In this document: positions 33,601 through 44,305 of the stretch, piece after piece | Position numbering within the stretch: position 1 is the first letter of the stretch | Layout: each line of letters begins with the position of its first letter | From: Culex pipiens pallens | Lineage: Eukaryota > Arthropoda > Insecta > Diptera > Culicidae | Direction of reading: 5' to 3' | Length of the DNA stretch: 64,000 nucleotides | NCBI RefSeq assembly: GCF_016801865.2 | Contig: NC_068938.1 | Coordinates: 77,155,316 to 77,219,315, forward strand | Notes under the pieces: generated by a model | Told to the model about the DNA's origin: nothing | The model's database searches: none | The model's input: only the letters and a program-made list of their open reading frames with translations | Program-made: the position numbers and the translations under genes

Positions 33601-34639
33601 ATGAATAACTAAAAGAAATCCGACCTTAATGATCTGTTGAACATTAAAATTCAATTTGCTTACTTTCAGGCTGACATTTGTAAGAAGCACAGTGACAGGC
33701 ACCTTGTTTTTTAAATGACAATTTTAAACGAAACTTTTTTTTTTGTTAAGACGTATATGGACATCAAGCCATGGCTGAAGGAGATTATTATTGCAAATCA
33801 ATGTATCTAAACAATTTCTTCGTGGAAAGGACGCTTAAGATGTTCTTTTCAAATATCTGTGACATGGAAAATATTTTAACCTGGAAATTTTTAATTTATT
33901 TAAATTTTAATATTGTATATACTTTTAAAAGGAGGTGCACGATACTTCGTGAATCTTCACCTAAAACGAAGCTTTATGGATTATCTTGCACCTCCATCAA
34001 AATATATGAAAAAACTTAAAATATAATAAAAAACAAATATCCACAAGTTAAATATTTTCTAGGTCACACATATTCCATTTTTTAAAGGTACATTGATTTG
34101 CAATGATTTTCACCTTCCATCATATTGGCGTAAGACATACAGTATGATGTACATACATTACGAAAAAAATGTTTTGCTTAAATATTATTTCATTTTGTTG
34201 ATTTCAATAAATTTTAAACCAGTTTATTGAAAGCTTGAACAATTCTGTTTTATAAATTAGTGTTTTTCTATATATTCAGGCTGATGCTAATATTTTCCAA
34301 AGTTTTTTAACAAAAAAAAAAAAAAAAACTGAAATAACAAGCCATAGTCTCAACATTTTAACATTTTGTTTTAGCACGAGTCGTACATTTATCCAACGAG
34401 GTTCACTGAGGTAAATACGACGAGTGATGAAAAAATCAAGTATTGCAACGAGTTCCGTACAACGTTTTTTGCAATTCGGAAAACACCCTTTAAACAGAAT
34501 TATAGGACAAATGTCCATGCATTGCGTCAATGAATCGTTTGAGTCAAAAATGTTGAAAAGTATAACAAGTGCTGAAAAGAACAAAAACCTTAAATAAAAT
34601 TTGAATAGAAATAATAAATGACAAAAAATAAAAAAAATT
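33601..34639. other. Intergenic, with a foldback-MITE fragment
   Basis: 34370-34580 is a partial copy of the 'gcacgagtcgtacatttatccaacgagg' foldback MITE. The rest is AT-rich with no exon support. Confidence 0.4.
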
Positions 34640-34731
34640 TATGGGTTGTTTTCGACTGGTACACTTGTTGCGAGTTGTTTGTGGCTTTCTCAGTCAATAA
34701 AACAGATCAAACGATTTTGTTGTTTGAAATT

Positions 34732-34770
34732 GCCCGACGTTTCGGCTCGGGTTTGAGCCTTTTTCAAGGG
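34732..34770 (-). ncRNA. Hammerhead-ribozyme-like fold in the Penelope pseudo-LTR
   Basis: On minus: CCC, TTGAAAAA, then GGCTC-AAACCC-GAGCC (5-bp stem II), then GAAAC, GTC and GGGC closing on the first CCC. This order matches the stem I / core / stem II / GAAA / cleavage-triplet layout of the small hammerhead motifs known in Penelope-like elements. The first core strand (normally CTGANGA) is degenerate, so it may be inactive. Confidence 0.4.
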
Positions 34771-35098
34771 AAACTATAATTGGTTGAAACAAGTTAAAAT
34801 ACACATCAAAACAAACAAAGAAATGGACATACTTATGGTCTAATCGTTATCGTTAAAAACGTTAGTTGCAAACGGTGGGACGTGTCTAGGGGGATGGTGT
34901 TGTTGGTGGTGCTATTGGTACAAAATTGAACGGTTAGATTTGAACATAAAACATAATTAAAGAACATACTGCACAAACATGAGATTTGTTCAGAGATCTC
35001 ATACTATCACTACGCACTGTTACGATCACTTGGCTACTTTTGGGACAACATGGGATTGGTACAGTTTTGGCTCAATAGTTTTGGCTCAAATGTTGGGT

Positions 35099-37699
35099 TC
35101 ATTTTTGGTTTTTGGTGAGTTCCTCTAGGGACGTGTTTGTGCTGATATTGTTCCTGCGTGTAATATGTGTGTTGATGGAGTGTAGTATTCCTGTGTAGGT
35201 AGTGCCAAGCTTCTCTACATCGGTACGGTGGTTAACTGTGTTTGTTTTGACAGCAATATGACACATTTCCAATATCGGCAGAGCAGTGGATTTGAATGTA
35301 CTGTCGATGATCTGGACCTTGTCCAGACCAAACGAGTGTCCCTCTTCAATACAATGTTCAATTAACGCAGTTCTATCCTTTAGCTTGTCTTTCTGCTCTT
35401 CGATATTGGTAATGCCACTTACCACTACAGATTGAAGTTTGTTTACATCGTGCTTGTGTCCGTACATTCTGGTTTGGAGTTTGTTTTTAGTCATGCCAAT
35501 GTATGTCATTTGGCAGTTGTTACAGGGGATACTGTAAACAACTTTGGACTTTTGCAGAGGTTGTACTGGGTCACGGATGTTTTTGAGGATTTGGGAATTT
35601 GTTTTGAGGGTTTTGCGGGCTACTTTAGTGTTGGGAAAATCATTTTTAAAGGAGCTAATTAGTGCACTAGTGAGGATCGGGATGTGGGGCAAGGATCTGT
35701 ATGTTGTTTGGGCTGTTTCTGATGTTGTTGTCGGGTGGTTACCTGTTGTGTTGTTCATGTTATTGCGGGACCACAGCCTGTTGATGAGGGTTGTTGGATA
35801 ATTGTTGAGGCGCAGGTGTTTAAAAATGATTTGTTTTTGCTGTTGTAGGGGCTGGTCGGTCGTAAGGGATGTCACTCGGTGGATGAAGTTGGCAGCTACG
35901 TTGATTTTCATTCCCGTTGGATGAAACGACAGGTAGTTTAACAGCCGCCCAGATGCGATGGGCTTGGAAAACCATTCGGTTGACACGGTCTGGTCTTGGT
36001 TCCTGATGACGACGGTGTCCAGGAACGGTATTTTGCTGTCTCTCTCTTCTTCCATCGTGAACTGCAAATGTTCGTTGTAGCTGTTGAACAACGCCAACGT
36101 GTCGTGAGTTTTGTTGTTTGGTAGAGCGATCAGCAGATCGTCTACGTATTTGTAGAGCACCGGAACCTCGAACTCAAGCTGGCGTAGTACATTCAGCAAG
36201 AGAATCTCCATGACGAGGTCGGCCAAAATTGGCGAAATCGGGCTCCCCATGGCTGTCCCAAACGTTTGCATGTAGAACTTTCCTCGAAAGCAGAAGTAGC
36301 TATTGTCCAACAGAAACTCTACCAATTCGAGGAAAAGGCTGAGGTCGATGTCCGTTGCCCGTTGTATTACGTCCCAGCACGCAATGATGTCGTGGATAAC
36401 CAACAGTTTAGGGACGTTCGTAAATAGCGAGACGACATCGAACGACACCAAGCAGTAGTCGGGGGGCAACGTCACGTTCCGTATCTGTTCTACAAAGGTG
36501 AAGCTGTCTTTGATGTTGAAAATGCTTTGGTGTGCCTGTTTTAGGATGCTGGACAGGTACTTGGAGAGTTGGTAGGTCGGCGCCGTGATGTTTGGGACTA
36601 CTGGGCGCAACGGGAGGTTTGCCTTGTGTGCCTTCGGTTGACCATAGATGCGTGGGCATATCGATGTTTTGTTCCTCAACCGTTTGCCAGTGTCCTTATC
36701 GATAAGGTGTAAATCCAGCAGTCGGTCTACCAAGTTGTTGTTCTTACGTTCGACGCTCGGAGTTGGGTCCTTGGGAAGAACCTTGTACGTCGAGTCGGTA
36801 AGAAGAGCGTTCATCTTCTCGTCATATTCTGTCACCTTCATTAGGACCATACGTTTGCCCTTGTCCGACTCCAACACGCATACCTCCGGATGTTCAGCTA
36901 GAAAACGTTTTGTTTCTCGGGTTGCGCTGTCACAAAACGCTTGAAGTGAATCTTTGTAGCGATTTGATTTGATACGGGATATGTGGTTTTGTATTTGTGT
37001 TGCTGCAAGACATCTGTTCTTGTCTTGGGCTGCTTGGTCGTCGGACGTACGGAGTATCGATTCGACATCGGCTATCAGGTGGAACATGGGGATGTGCTCT
37101 AAGCGTGTGACCGGATGTGAGAACTTCGGTCCGAGGCTGAGCAAAAGTGTTGTTTGGGGAGGCACAGTTAGTGTTGTGGCATTTAGGATCGATCGTTCGT
37201 TTAGTGTTGGTACGGTTTCGTCCGGAACCAATTTTTCCATAAGCTTGTTCAACTTATCGTTGGTCTTCCGTTGTGTCTTGTTGAAGTTGTTTTCGAACGA
37301 CCGATTCTGGGTGGTGATAAATCCTAATGCAATATCAGGACTGGCTGAGGTAACGATGTCCAACTTGCCGTTTTCCAAATCCCGTTTTAGACACTTGATC
37401 TTGTAAAACGTATGCTTAATCTCAATGTTAAGCAGCGCCTTTTTGAATTTGTCCATTATCCTTTGTAGTTTTCCCATGTAAGGACTCCTGTCCTCCAGCA
37501 ATGGATGCGTGCATTTTAGGGTGTTGACGATGTGTGCCGGAAACACTCCCTTTCGGCGACATTGGATCAGGAAGTTTTTCCTTGTTGTCATGTTGCTTAG
37601 TCTTGTGTTGTTAAGTGCGTAGTGTTTGAATTTGGTTGTTGTTTCTTGTCCAAAATTCATAGTGATGTGCTCGAAAAAACCAACTTGTATGTTAGCCAT
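35099..37699 (-). CDS. Penelope-like RT with GIY-YIG endonuclease
   Basis: 866 aa, uninterrupted. An N-terminal helical region is followed by reverse transcriptase related to telomerase RT: CPRIYGQPKAHK, LRPVVPNITAP, CLVSFDVVSLFTNVP, FGTAMGSPISPILADLVME and the catalytic YVDD (YKYVDDLLIALP), then IPFLDTVV. The C-terminal endonuclease has KVVYSIPCNNCQMTYIGMT (GIY-YIG equivalent), preceded by the expected linker, and a downstream RTALIEHCIEEGHSF with the His/Glu of the nuclease. The ATG at 37699 lies directly after the pseudo-LTR. Confidence 0.95.
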   Translation of the reverse strand: MANIQVGFFEHITMNFGQETTTKFKHYALNNTRLSNMTTRKNFLIQCRRKGVFPAHIVNTLKCTHPLLEDRSPYMGKLQRIMDKFKKALLNIEIKHTFYKIKCLKRDLENGKLDIVTSASPDIALGFITTQNRSFENNFNKTQRKTNDKLNKLMEKLVPDETVPTLNERSILNATTLTVPPQTTLLLSLGPKFSHPVTRLEHIPMFHLIADVESILRTSDDQAAQDKNRCLAATQIQNHISRIKSNRYKDSLQAFCDSATRETKRFLAEHPEVCVLESDKGKRMVLMKVTEYDEKMNALLTDSTYKVLPKDPTPSVERKNNNLVDRLLDLHLIDKDTGKRLRNKTSICPRIYGQPKAHKANLPLRPVVPNITAPTYQLSKYLSSILKQAHQSIFNIKDSFTFVEQIRNVTLPPDYCLVSFDVVSLFTNVPKLLVIHDIIACWDVIQRATDIDLSLFLELVEFLLDNSYFCFRGKFYMQTFGTAMGSPISPILADLVMEILLLNVLRQLEFEVPVLYKYVDDLLIALPNNKTHDTLALFNSYNEHLQFTMEEERDSKIPFLDTVVIRNQDQTVSTEWFSKPIASGRLLNYLSFHPTGMKINVAANFIHRVTSLTTDQPLQQQKQIIFKHLRLNNYPTTLINRLWSRNNMNNTTGNHPTTTSETAQTTYRSLPHIPILTSALISSFKNDFPNTKVARKTLKTNSQILKNIRDPVQPLQKSKVVYSIPCNNCQMTYIGMTKNKLQTRMYGHKHDVNKLQSVVVSGITNIEEQKDKLKDRTALIEHCIEEGHSFGLDKVQIIDSTFKSTALPILEMCHIAVKTNTVNHRTDVEKLGTTYTGILHSINTHITRRNNISTNTSLEELTKNQK

Positions 37700-37974
37700 A
37701 TTGTTGTTTATGGGTTGTTTTCGACTGGTACACTTGTTGCGAGTTGTTTGTGGCTTTCTCAGTCAATAAAACAGATCAAACGATTTTGTTGTTTGAAATT
37801 GCCCGGGCAATTTCAAACAACAAAATCGTTTGATCTGTTTTATTGACTGAGAAAGCCACAAACAACTCGCAATAAAAAAAATCTGAAATTTTAAAATTTT
37901 TATCTCTTAGAAACGTGTTTTAAAGATTGAAATAATGTGATTTTTTTAAATTAACAATTTTCCACGTATGGCCC

Positions 37975-38035
37975 GCAAGCTCATGTGAGCTACAAATTTG
38001 GCCCGGCATTCAAAAACTTTGGACACCCCTGCTTT
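37975..38035 (-). repeat. hAT-type MITE end fragment
   Basis: On minus it begins CAGGGGTGTCCAAAGTTTTT and continues with GCCGGGCCAAATTTGTAGC. CAGGGGTGTCCAAA is a widespread hAT terminal sequence. Only one end is present. Confidence 0.5.
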
Positions 38036-38804
38036 AGAAACAATGTATTTAACAAAAGGAAAAAGTCGTTTTAATCACATTTCGAGGCATTTTGAAACAA
38101 TTTAACCAAGCAATTATCTAAAAACGAGTTTTTTTAAAACAAAAATGCTCATCTTCCTAATTGTTCTCTGGTGCACTACTTCAATTTCAATTTGTTGCTC
38201 AGATTCGAAGTTTATGTTTAAAAATAAAGTATTTCCTGCAATATTATACCAAAATTTTACCATTTGCTTTTTTTACGCTAAGCAAACAGCTCTGAACGTT
38301 TGAGAGTTGAGTGACTTCTAACAAAGGTCGTCTGCTTATCTCAGCCATTGCACGTCAAACAGGAAGTCTCCAAATCAAAAGTGCTAGTTTTTTTTTTGGA
38401 CGTCAACATATTTTTCCTTAAAAGCCCAACTAATAACCTTTCTTTTGAATTGTGGCGCTTCAAAATTGGTTCAGCCGTTCCGGAGATATGATATGAATTT
38501 GATATAAAATTTCACTCAGTGTGTTTTTTGGAATTGCAAAAAATGTTGTATGGAACTCGTTGCAAAACTTGATTTTTTCAGCACTCTTCGTATTTATCCA
38601 GCTCGGTGAACCTCGTTGGATAAATGTACGACTCGTGCTGAAAAAATCCTCTTTTTGCAACTTGTTGCATAAACTACTATTTTCAAATTGTTAAAACAAT
38701 CAAGTGAGCCATATATTAAACATATTTTGCACTAAATAAGTCGGTCATCGAAACGATGAAGAAAGTCTCTCACAAATTCCAAAATAAAACAAATTTAACA
38801 CACT
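38036..38804. other. Intergenic, with a foldback-MITE fragment
   Basis: 38480-38690 is a near-complete arm of the 'ttgcaacttgttgcat' MITE. The remainder shows no gene. Confidence 0.4.
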
Positions 38805-39720
38805 TTATTGTAACATAACCGCATTCAACAACGAAAGCACAATGAGGTTGATGATCGCAATAACGGCCACCCCGACGGAGGCGATCGTTTTCAGTTTGCG
38901 CCACCGCTGATCGTTCTTGATCTAGAAATAAATCGTAAAACGCAACGCTTCGATTAGTTTGCTGCACATCACGCGATTCCAGCAGCTCACTCACCGATAT
39001 CGTGACCATAGAAATCCCGACCAGCACCTGCAGCACCAGCGACGTGATGACCATCCCGAGGCAGGCCTGGTAGGACGGTGCTTCCTGCTGGGTTTCGGTC
39101 AGCAGCCGCAGCTGGTTCGTGTTGGCCGCCAGGAAGGCCACGTTCATCGCATTCTCCACCACAGTTCGGTACGTCTCGGTGCTGATCGGTCCCTCATCAT
39201 CGTCGCCATCCCTGGCCGACGATCGTCGACTCTCGGCACTCTCGATGCTGCTCCGATTCCGGTAAAACGTTTCCTGTGCCGCTCGGTTCGGAGTGTTCTC
39301 GTAGTTGCTCCACTCGTTGTCCAGCTGTGGCCGCACTCGGTCCACGTTCCGGTCATAGACCACCTGTCCGGCCATCGCCGCTGCTGGCCGCCGTTGCTTC
39401 TCATTCCCGGTGAAGATATGCACAGCCCCATTGTTGTAGATGTTGGAGTTGTTGTTGTTGATGTCCTGCTCGGCTCGTTGCTGGTTCTTGGAGTTCTTCT
39501 CGTAGTGTTGTCTCCTCGGTGCGTTCCCCGGACAATCTGCCGCGGTCAATCCTGCGTCCATTGCGCGTCGATCGCGATTCGACTGAGCAGCTCCGCACGG
39601 TGCAATCAAGTTATTATAGGCAATAAAATTGAGGGTTTCTTCGGGTAGCACACGCGCGCGCGATGTCCGTTGGCGAGTTTGGCGGTCAGCAATGTTCTGA
39701 ACACCCGCCATGAACGGCAT
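38805..39720 (-). CDS. Ninjurin-family membrane protein (copy 2)
   Basis: Two exons on minus: 39720-38995 and 38921-38805, 280 aa; the intron of 73 nt (donor TCG|GTGAGT, acceptor TTTCTAG) is phase 0. A long disordered N terminus (Asn/Arg/Gln-rich, about 175 aa) is followed by the Ninjurin helix TVVENAMNVAFLAANTNQLR, TM1 (YQACLGMVITSLVLQVLVGI) and, in exon 2, KNDQRWRKLKTIASVGVAVI leading into TM2 and a very short tail (NAVMLQ). The exon-2 start resembles copy 7 (MNDQFRWMKLKAFTSIG), so these two form a subfamily. It lies head-to-head with copy 3, 1.07 kb away. The stop codon sits inside the AATAAA poly(A) signal. Confidence 0.88.
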
Positions 39721-40791
39721 AGCGCATCGAGCCTAGGAAAAGCGTTCTTGCTGGTGGCGGGAGGTCGGTGTTCATTCAAGTGTGGTGCCAAGAAGTAGGT
39801 GAGAATTGGTCAAGTTTGTCTGACTAAATGGAGAAGGCAGGGGTGCTTCTTTACGTTCAATGTTTTAAAGTTATTGGGTTGATTGTATGGGAAATAAATG
39901 ATTTAAAATTGATGTATATTGCTAAAGGAATACAGATAGATTTCATGTATTTTTAATAACAAAACATTAGTTGTGAGCTGAATAAAAAAATAATCAAGAA
40001 AAACTTGCACTTTTTGCACAACTCGGCTGATAACTACTGGCAACAAAACAAATGTATTGAGCTTATACATTTAACAAGACCAAAGTTGAAATACCACTCC
40101 AGCAGAGTTGAAATTCAATAATACATAATTGAACTAAAGGCTGTCTTGGTTTTACGTTGTCAAATCCTTTAACAATCGACAAAAATAATTTTTCTTTTGA
40201 AAAATGCTGAATTTTTCACATTTTTGTTCAAGTTTTGTCTTTTCTCTTTCTCATATAAAAATTTGTCCTAATTCTTAAAAAATCGTCAAATACAAAAACA
40301 TTTTGATGCACTCAGAACAGACTTCAATCACGCTTTGCAGCACTTAGTGGAATGCACAGCGCAATGCATCATTAATCAACACTTGGCTATTGAAGTCAGT
40401 GCGGACTAACTAGCTTACCGGAAGTTTCCTTCCACTACGTTCATTAAACTCTCCCGGTAGTCTACCAACAACAACAAATACACCTGGCGTATAGATCGAA
40501 CACATGTTATCAATGCTGGGGACGATGTGTAAATCTACGCAGAATCAAGCCGTTTACCACAGTTGACTGCATTCGATTGTTCACTGGATCTGTTGGACAC
40601 AAACCACTCTGTTCAGCATGCAAACTTTTTTAGTCCTGGATTGACCAGCGATTGGGCTAGTTCTTGGCTTAGGTTTAGAGTATTCTTTCTTGCGCTAATT
40701 AGAATCGGGCCAATCAAACGAACATCTGCGCAGCCAGCTGAGTAGATGAGCCTGCCTCATGAGTACGTACTAGTTTGGAAGCTCGTTCAGG
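39721..40791. promoter_or_regulatory. Divergent intergenic region between Ninjurin copies 2 and 3
   Basis: 1.07 kb separating two head-to-head genes, so it should hold both promoters. CTTTTCCTAG on minus before copy 2 and GCTCGTTCAG on plus before copy 3 resemble splice acceptors, so 5' UTR introns are possible. No clear TATA box was assigned. Confidence 0.35.
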
Positions 40792-41731
40792 ATGGACACT
40801 AACCGCCAGTTGCTCTTTCTAGGGTTCAGCTTCGGAGCGATTCCGTTCTTCGGCGATAGTATGAGCTATCAGGTCTCCGAAGAGCGCCATGAGGACACCA
40901 CGGATCTGTACCAACCTGAGCGGCCACCGCGGAAATCCAGCCCGGAACCATTCTACGAAAACACCGGACCACCAGCCCTGCCCGTGTTTGGCCGCAGGAC
41001 ACGAAGTGACCTGAATTTGGCACAAACCAACAGTGGCACCTCCGACGGGTACGTGGAACCGGAAACGTTGAAAGCCTCGTCGGCGGCCATCGTTCCACTG
41101 TCCTCAACCAAGCCAACCGTACGAATCCGCAGCATACCATCGGTTCTGCCACCGATTCCACCGCGACCTCCGCTCGACTCGGACGCCCACTCGGACGTCA
41201 CCGACCGGCGAGCCATATCCGAGACGCACCCGTACGACATCTCCAAGAGCATCGCCGAGTCCGCGATGGACATTTCCCTGCTGACGGCCAACGCCAACCA
41301 GCTGCGGCTGCTCATAACCTACAACCAGGGCTCGCAGACGTACCTGGCCTGCATCACGTTCATCATCATGTCGCTGGTGCTGCAGATGCTGGTGGCCGTC
41401 ACCATGATCATCGTTTCGGTAACATGACATCAAATCCCCCCAAACAAATCCCAACTGCTTCAAGACTATCGTGATCCCACAGCTCACCAAGAAGAACCTT
41501 CCGGAAGCAAAGCGGCAGAAGCTGAAAATTATCACCTCCGTCGGGGTGGCCATCATTACGATGATCAACATCCTGGTGGCGTCGCTGGTCGTGGCCGAAC
41601 AGAACCCGGCGGTTATGGCTGGGATGATAGATGCGGTTACGATGGCCAGTGTCAGTACGACCGCAGCAGGAACCACGACGACGACGCCGATGGCCATCAC
41701 CAGCAGTGAAGCGGCGGCTGTGGTGGAGTGA
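40792..41731 (+). CDS. Ninjurin-family membrane protein (copy 3)
   Basis: CDS join(40792..41418, 41483..41731), 291 aa. Pro/Ser-rich N terminus of about 145 aa, then SIAESAMDISLLTANANQLR (amphipathic helix), TM1 (CITFIIMSLVLQMLVAVTMI), and after the intron LTKKNLPEAKRQKLKIITSV leading into TM2 (VAIITMINILVASLVVA). The C-terminal tail is longer than in other copies and Thr/Ala-rich. Intron 41419-41482 is 64 nt. The acceptor CCCACAG was preferred over an earlier CTTCAAG because it gives the same 13-residue spacing to the conserved LK(I/T)-T-S motif as copies 4-6. An internal ATG at 40861 is an alternative start. Confidence 0.9.
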
Positions 41732-41781
41732 TTCGGAATGGGGGGAAAGTTGTGGAGTTGTAAACAGTATTTATGTGTTTA

Positions 41782-41949
41782 GGGAGCGTTCTTTTATTAC
41801 GTAACGCAGTAGGGGGGAGGGGGGGGTCGGAGGCCGTGTTACGCTCCATACAAAATTTTTAAAATTTGTATGGAAATTTTGTTACGAGGGGGGGGGGGAG
41901 GGGGTCTAAAAGTCCGATTTTTCGCGTTACGTAATAAAAGAACGCTCCC
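41782..41949. mobile_element. PIF/Harbinger-like MITE
   Basis: TIRs GGGAGCGTTCTTTTATTACG / complement at both ends, flanked by the 3-bp duplication TTA (41779-41781 and 41950-41952). A TWA duplication with GG-starting TIRs fits PIF/Harbinger. It sits just 3' of Ninjurin copy 3. G-rich interior, no ORF. Confidence 0.65.
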
Positions 41950-41992
41950 TTATATTAAATAAAAGTAAGATATTTTGAACAAATGTGTCCTA

Positions 41993-42167
41993 CACAGAGA
42001 AAAAACAGTTACCAAAATCGCGAACAATTGTTCATGAAAATGAGAACCACAAACAGAGTGTTACAATGTCATGGTTTGTTTTTAAAATCGTACAACGAAC
42101 AAAGTGTTCAAGGTTTCCAGTTTCGTGAACGCTTGTTCACGATTTTGGGAACTGGTTTTTCTCCGTG
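41993..42167. mobile_element. 175-bp MITE with CACAGAGAAAAA ends
   Basis: CACAGAGAAAAAACAGTTAC at the left pairs with AACTGGTTTTTCTCCGTG at the right; the arms extend through CCAAAATCGCGAACAATTG. No ORF. Confidence 0.6.
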
Positions 42168-42579
42168 TTTCTGTTTCTGTTGCGGTGTCAATCCAGAAAT
42201 ACGAAAAGTGTTGCGCGAAACGGAAATGATGCATTTGGAACTTGACCATGAAAATTAAAATTTTTATAGAGTTGATCTCATTACACCAACCAACAAAATT
42301 TCTGCACAGGTTCAACTCGAGGGGAAGCATGAAGTTTAGGGTTCCCAGAACCAAGTGTACTTTAAATTATTCACAAATATTGATAGTGTTATTGATTTTT
42401 CAGAATTTTATCAACCGAACTTTGTTTTATTGGAGAAACAACATGTTTAGTAAAACAATGAAGTAGGGCCAATTTCTAAGTGTAAACAAAGAGACTAACC
42501 TGCTCCCGTCATTTGATGTTTACGAGTTGGATAGTGAAGAAACATGTTTCTACATAAAAAAATGCAAAATGATTTGTGA

Positions 42580-42800
42580 GTTCAATTTGTTGGGTGGTGA
42601 CGCGCGGTCAATTATGTGGCATTGTGTGTGAAAAGAAAAGAATTTTATTTCGTGTTTCATCCTGGTTGGCTTGCCCACAAGCAGAAGAAAATCAGTTCAA
42701 TTTGTTGGGTGGTGACGCGCGGTCAATTATGTGGCATTGTGTGTGAAAAGAAAAGAATTTTGCTTCGTGTTTCATCCTGATCGGCTTGCTCAAGTCCTTC
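42580..42800. repeat. Tandem duplication, unit 115 bp
   Basis: Two near-identical copies starting GTTCAATTTGTTGGGTGGTG at 42580 and 42695. Downstream, a shorter word AAGTCCTTCCTAYATCATC recurs at about 42791 and 42888, with a diverged form near 42992. Confidence 0.7.
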
Positions 42801-44305
42801 CTACATCATCGTTGATCGGGAGGCACGACGTCGTGTGAATTGTTGCATTAAAATAAGTTTAAGTATTACTGTAAATGACTGTAAAAAAGTCCTTCCTATA
42901 TCATCAATGACGTCTGGATAATCGTGATGAATAATTACATTTATTCAGTGTTTAAATACCTGTGCGCGAGTGTTTTGGTGTGCTCATTAGAAAGACCTTC
43001 CCATAGCATCGTTGCTCGGAAGGCTCGCCGACGGGTTTGTTATGAAAGTCCAACTTCAACTATCGGACTAACATTCCTCCCTTTTGTTGAACTGCAGGCT
43101 TCTTGGGAGGGCGCCGGTATTGACTAATAAAGTCGGGGTCTTCAGGGGTTAAACAGTGAACGGATGGTTGGCTCCCACTGATCATTTTTGATTCATTGTT
43201 TAACTTCAGCTGATCTGTCAATAACGGAGTAGCAGCTCATTGGCAGTCAACCATGCTCATGCTCATGCTCATGCTCAAAAAAATGCAAATTGATTTGTTT
43301 CTAAGTGAATTGAATTTGTTAAAAAGAATTTCCCATAGAGCATGTTCTATAAGTTTATTGTAATAACAAAGTTGAGGACTCAACGAAACAAGAATATCTA
43401 ATAAATTATATTGCGTGTAGAGTAAAGGTAAGAACAAGATTGTCCGTCAGACCTGGACGCAAACGCAAAATTTTGCGCCTGTCATCATAGCCTGCCAGTC
43501 ATCGACCATTGAACAAAGCAACCCCTGTAGATTGTTCGACTGACAGTTGTTGGAAAAATCGAACTGGCACAGCGTTCTGCGTTCACCACTGCGTCGAACG
43601 GACAATCTTGTTCTTAGCTTAAGGAATGCGTTATCCAGCATACTGATCATAGGGGAACTATACCAATTTCTATTATCGGCCTATCATCACTTTGATCATG
43701 AACTAAAGCTTTCATAAAGTGTTTTTGATTGTTCCAAAGTAGTTAACTCTCCATTGCTGATGTATTCAAAAATGTTGATTCAATAGCGGAAAACGGAAAA
43801 AGTGATGAGAGTTGGTTGAACGGCTTAGTGTGATTAAAGTGGGTATATTTCCCCTACTATCGTACGTTTCAATGCCACACGTCTAGCAGAAGTTCACTTG
43901 CGCACTTCCCAGCATCTAATGCAATTGTAAAATTCTCTGAACTTTTGAATAGCAACTGTGAGATATGAGATGCTCATCTTTGTTTTTCACAGTAGCTCAA
44001 TTGATTTTTTTGTGAATTAAGTTATTAAGTTAGGGTATCGAATTAAATTTCTGACTTATGTCGAATAAAAAATAAAGAAAATTTAATAACTTCATCTTTA
44101 AAGAGAAGAGATAATTAGCTTCAAGAATGTGCAGAAATTTCATACACTTACCCTATTGTAACACAAATGTAGATCAAAATTGCATATGAGGCAACTTTTA
44201 CAGATCACTTGAGTTGTAGGCTGTGGCGCAAACATTACGTGTTACGAGTTGTGCTGTAACTTAAAAGTTACAACATCCGGCAAAGTCAAATTTTTCTCTT
44301 AAATC
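42801..44305. other. Intergenic before Ninjurin copies 4 and 5
   Basis: 43250-43276 is a (CATGCT)n microsatellite. 43429-43617 is a MITE whose ends are the 18-bp TIR TAAGAACAAGATTGTCCG. No exon was seen in the remainder; the last few hundred bases should hold the copy 4 promoter. Confidence 0.45.

Larger units (their letters stand above)
34640..37873 (-). mobile_element. Penelope-like retroelement, apparently full length
   Basis: Direct repeats of about 95 bp (from ATGGGTTGTTTTCGACTGG at 34641 and about 37709) flank an 866-aa RT/GIY-YIG frame. The 5' copy is followed by its own inverted copy (37803-37873), so the 5' end folds into a hairpin centred on CCCGGG. Partially inverted pseudo-LTRs of this kind are characteristic of Penelope-like elements. 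Confidence 0.92.

Noticed and set aside
38959..39648. 229-aa plus ORF over Ninjurin copy 2
   Set aside because: Antisense shadow of the Ninjurin exon, which has domain and splice support.
41419..41464. 46-nt intron in Ninjurin copy 3 ending at CTTCAAG
   Set aside because: It would add six residues not seen in the sister copies; the CCCACAG acceptor at 41482 gives the conserved spacing.
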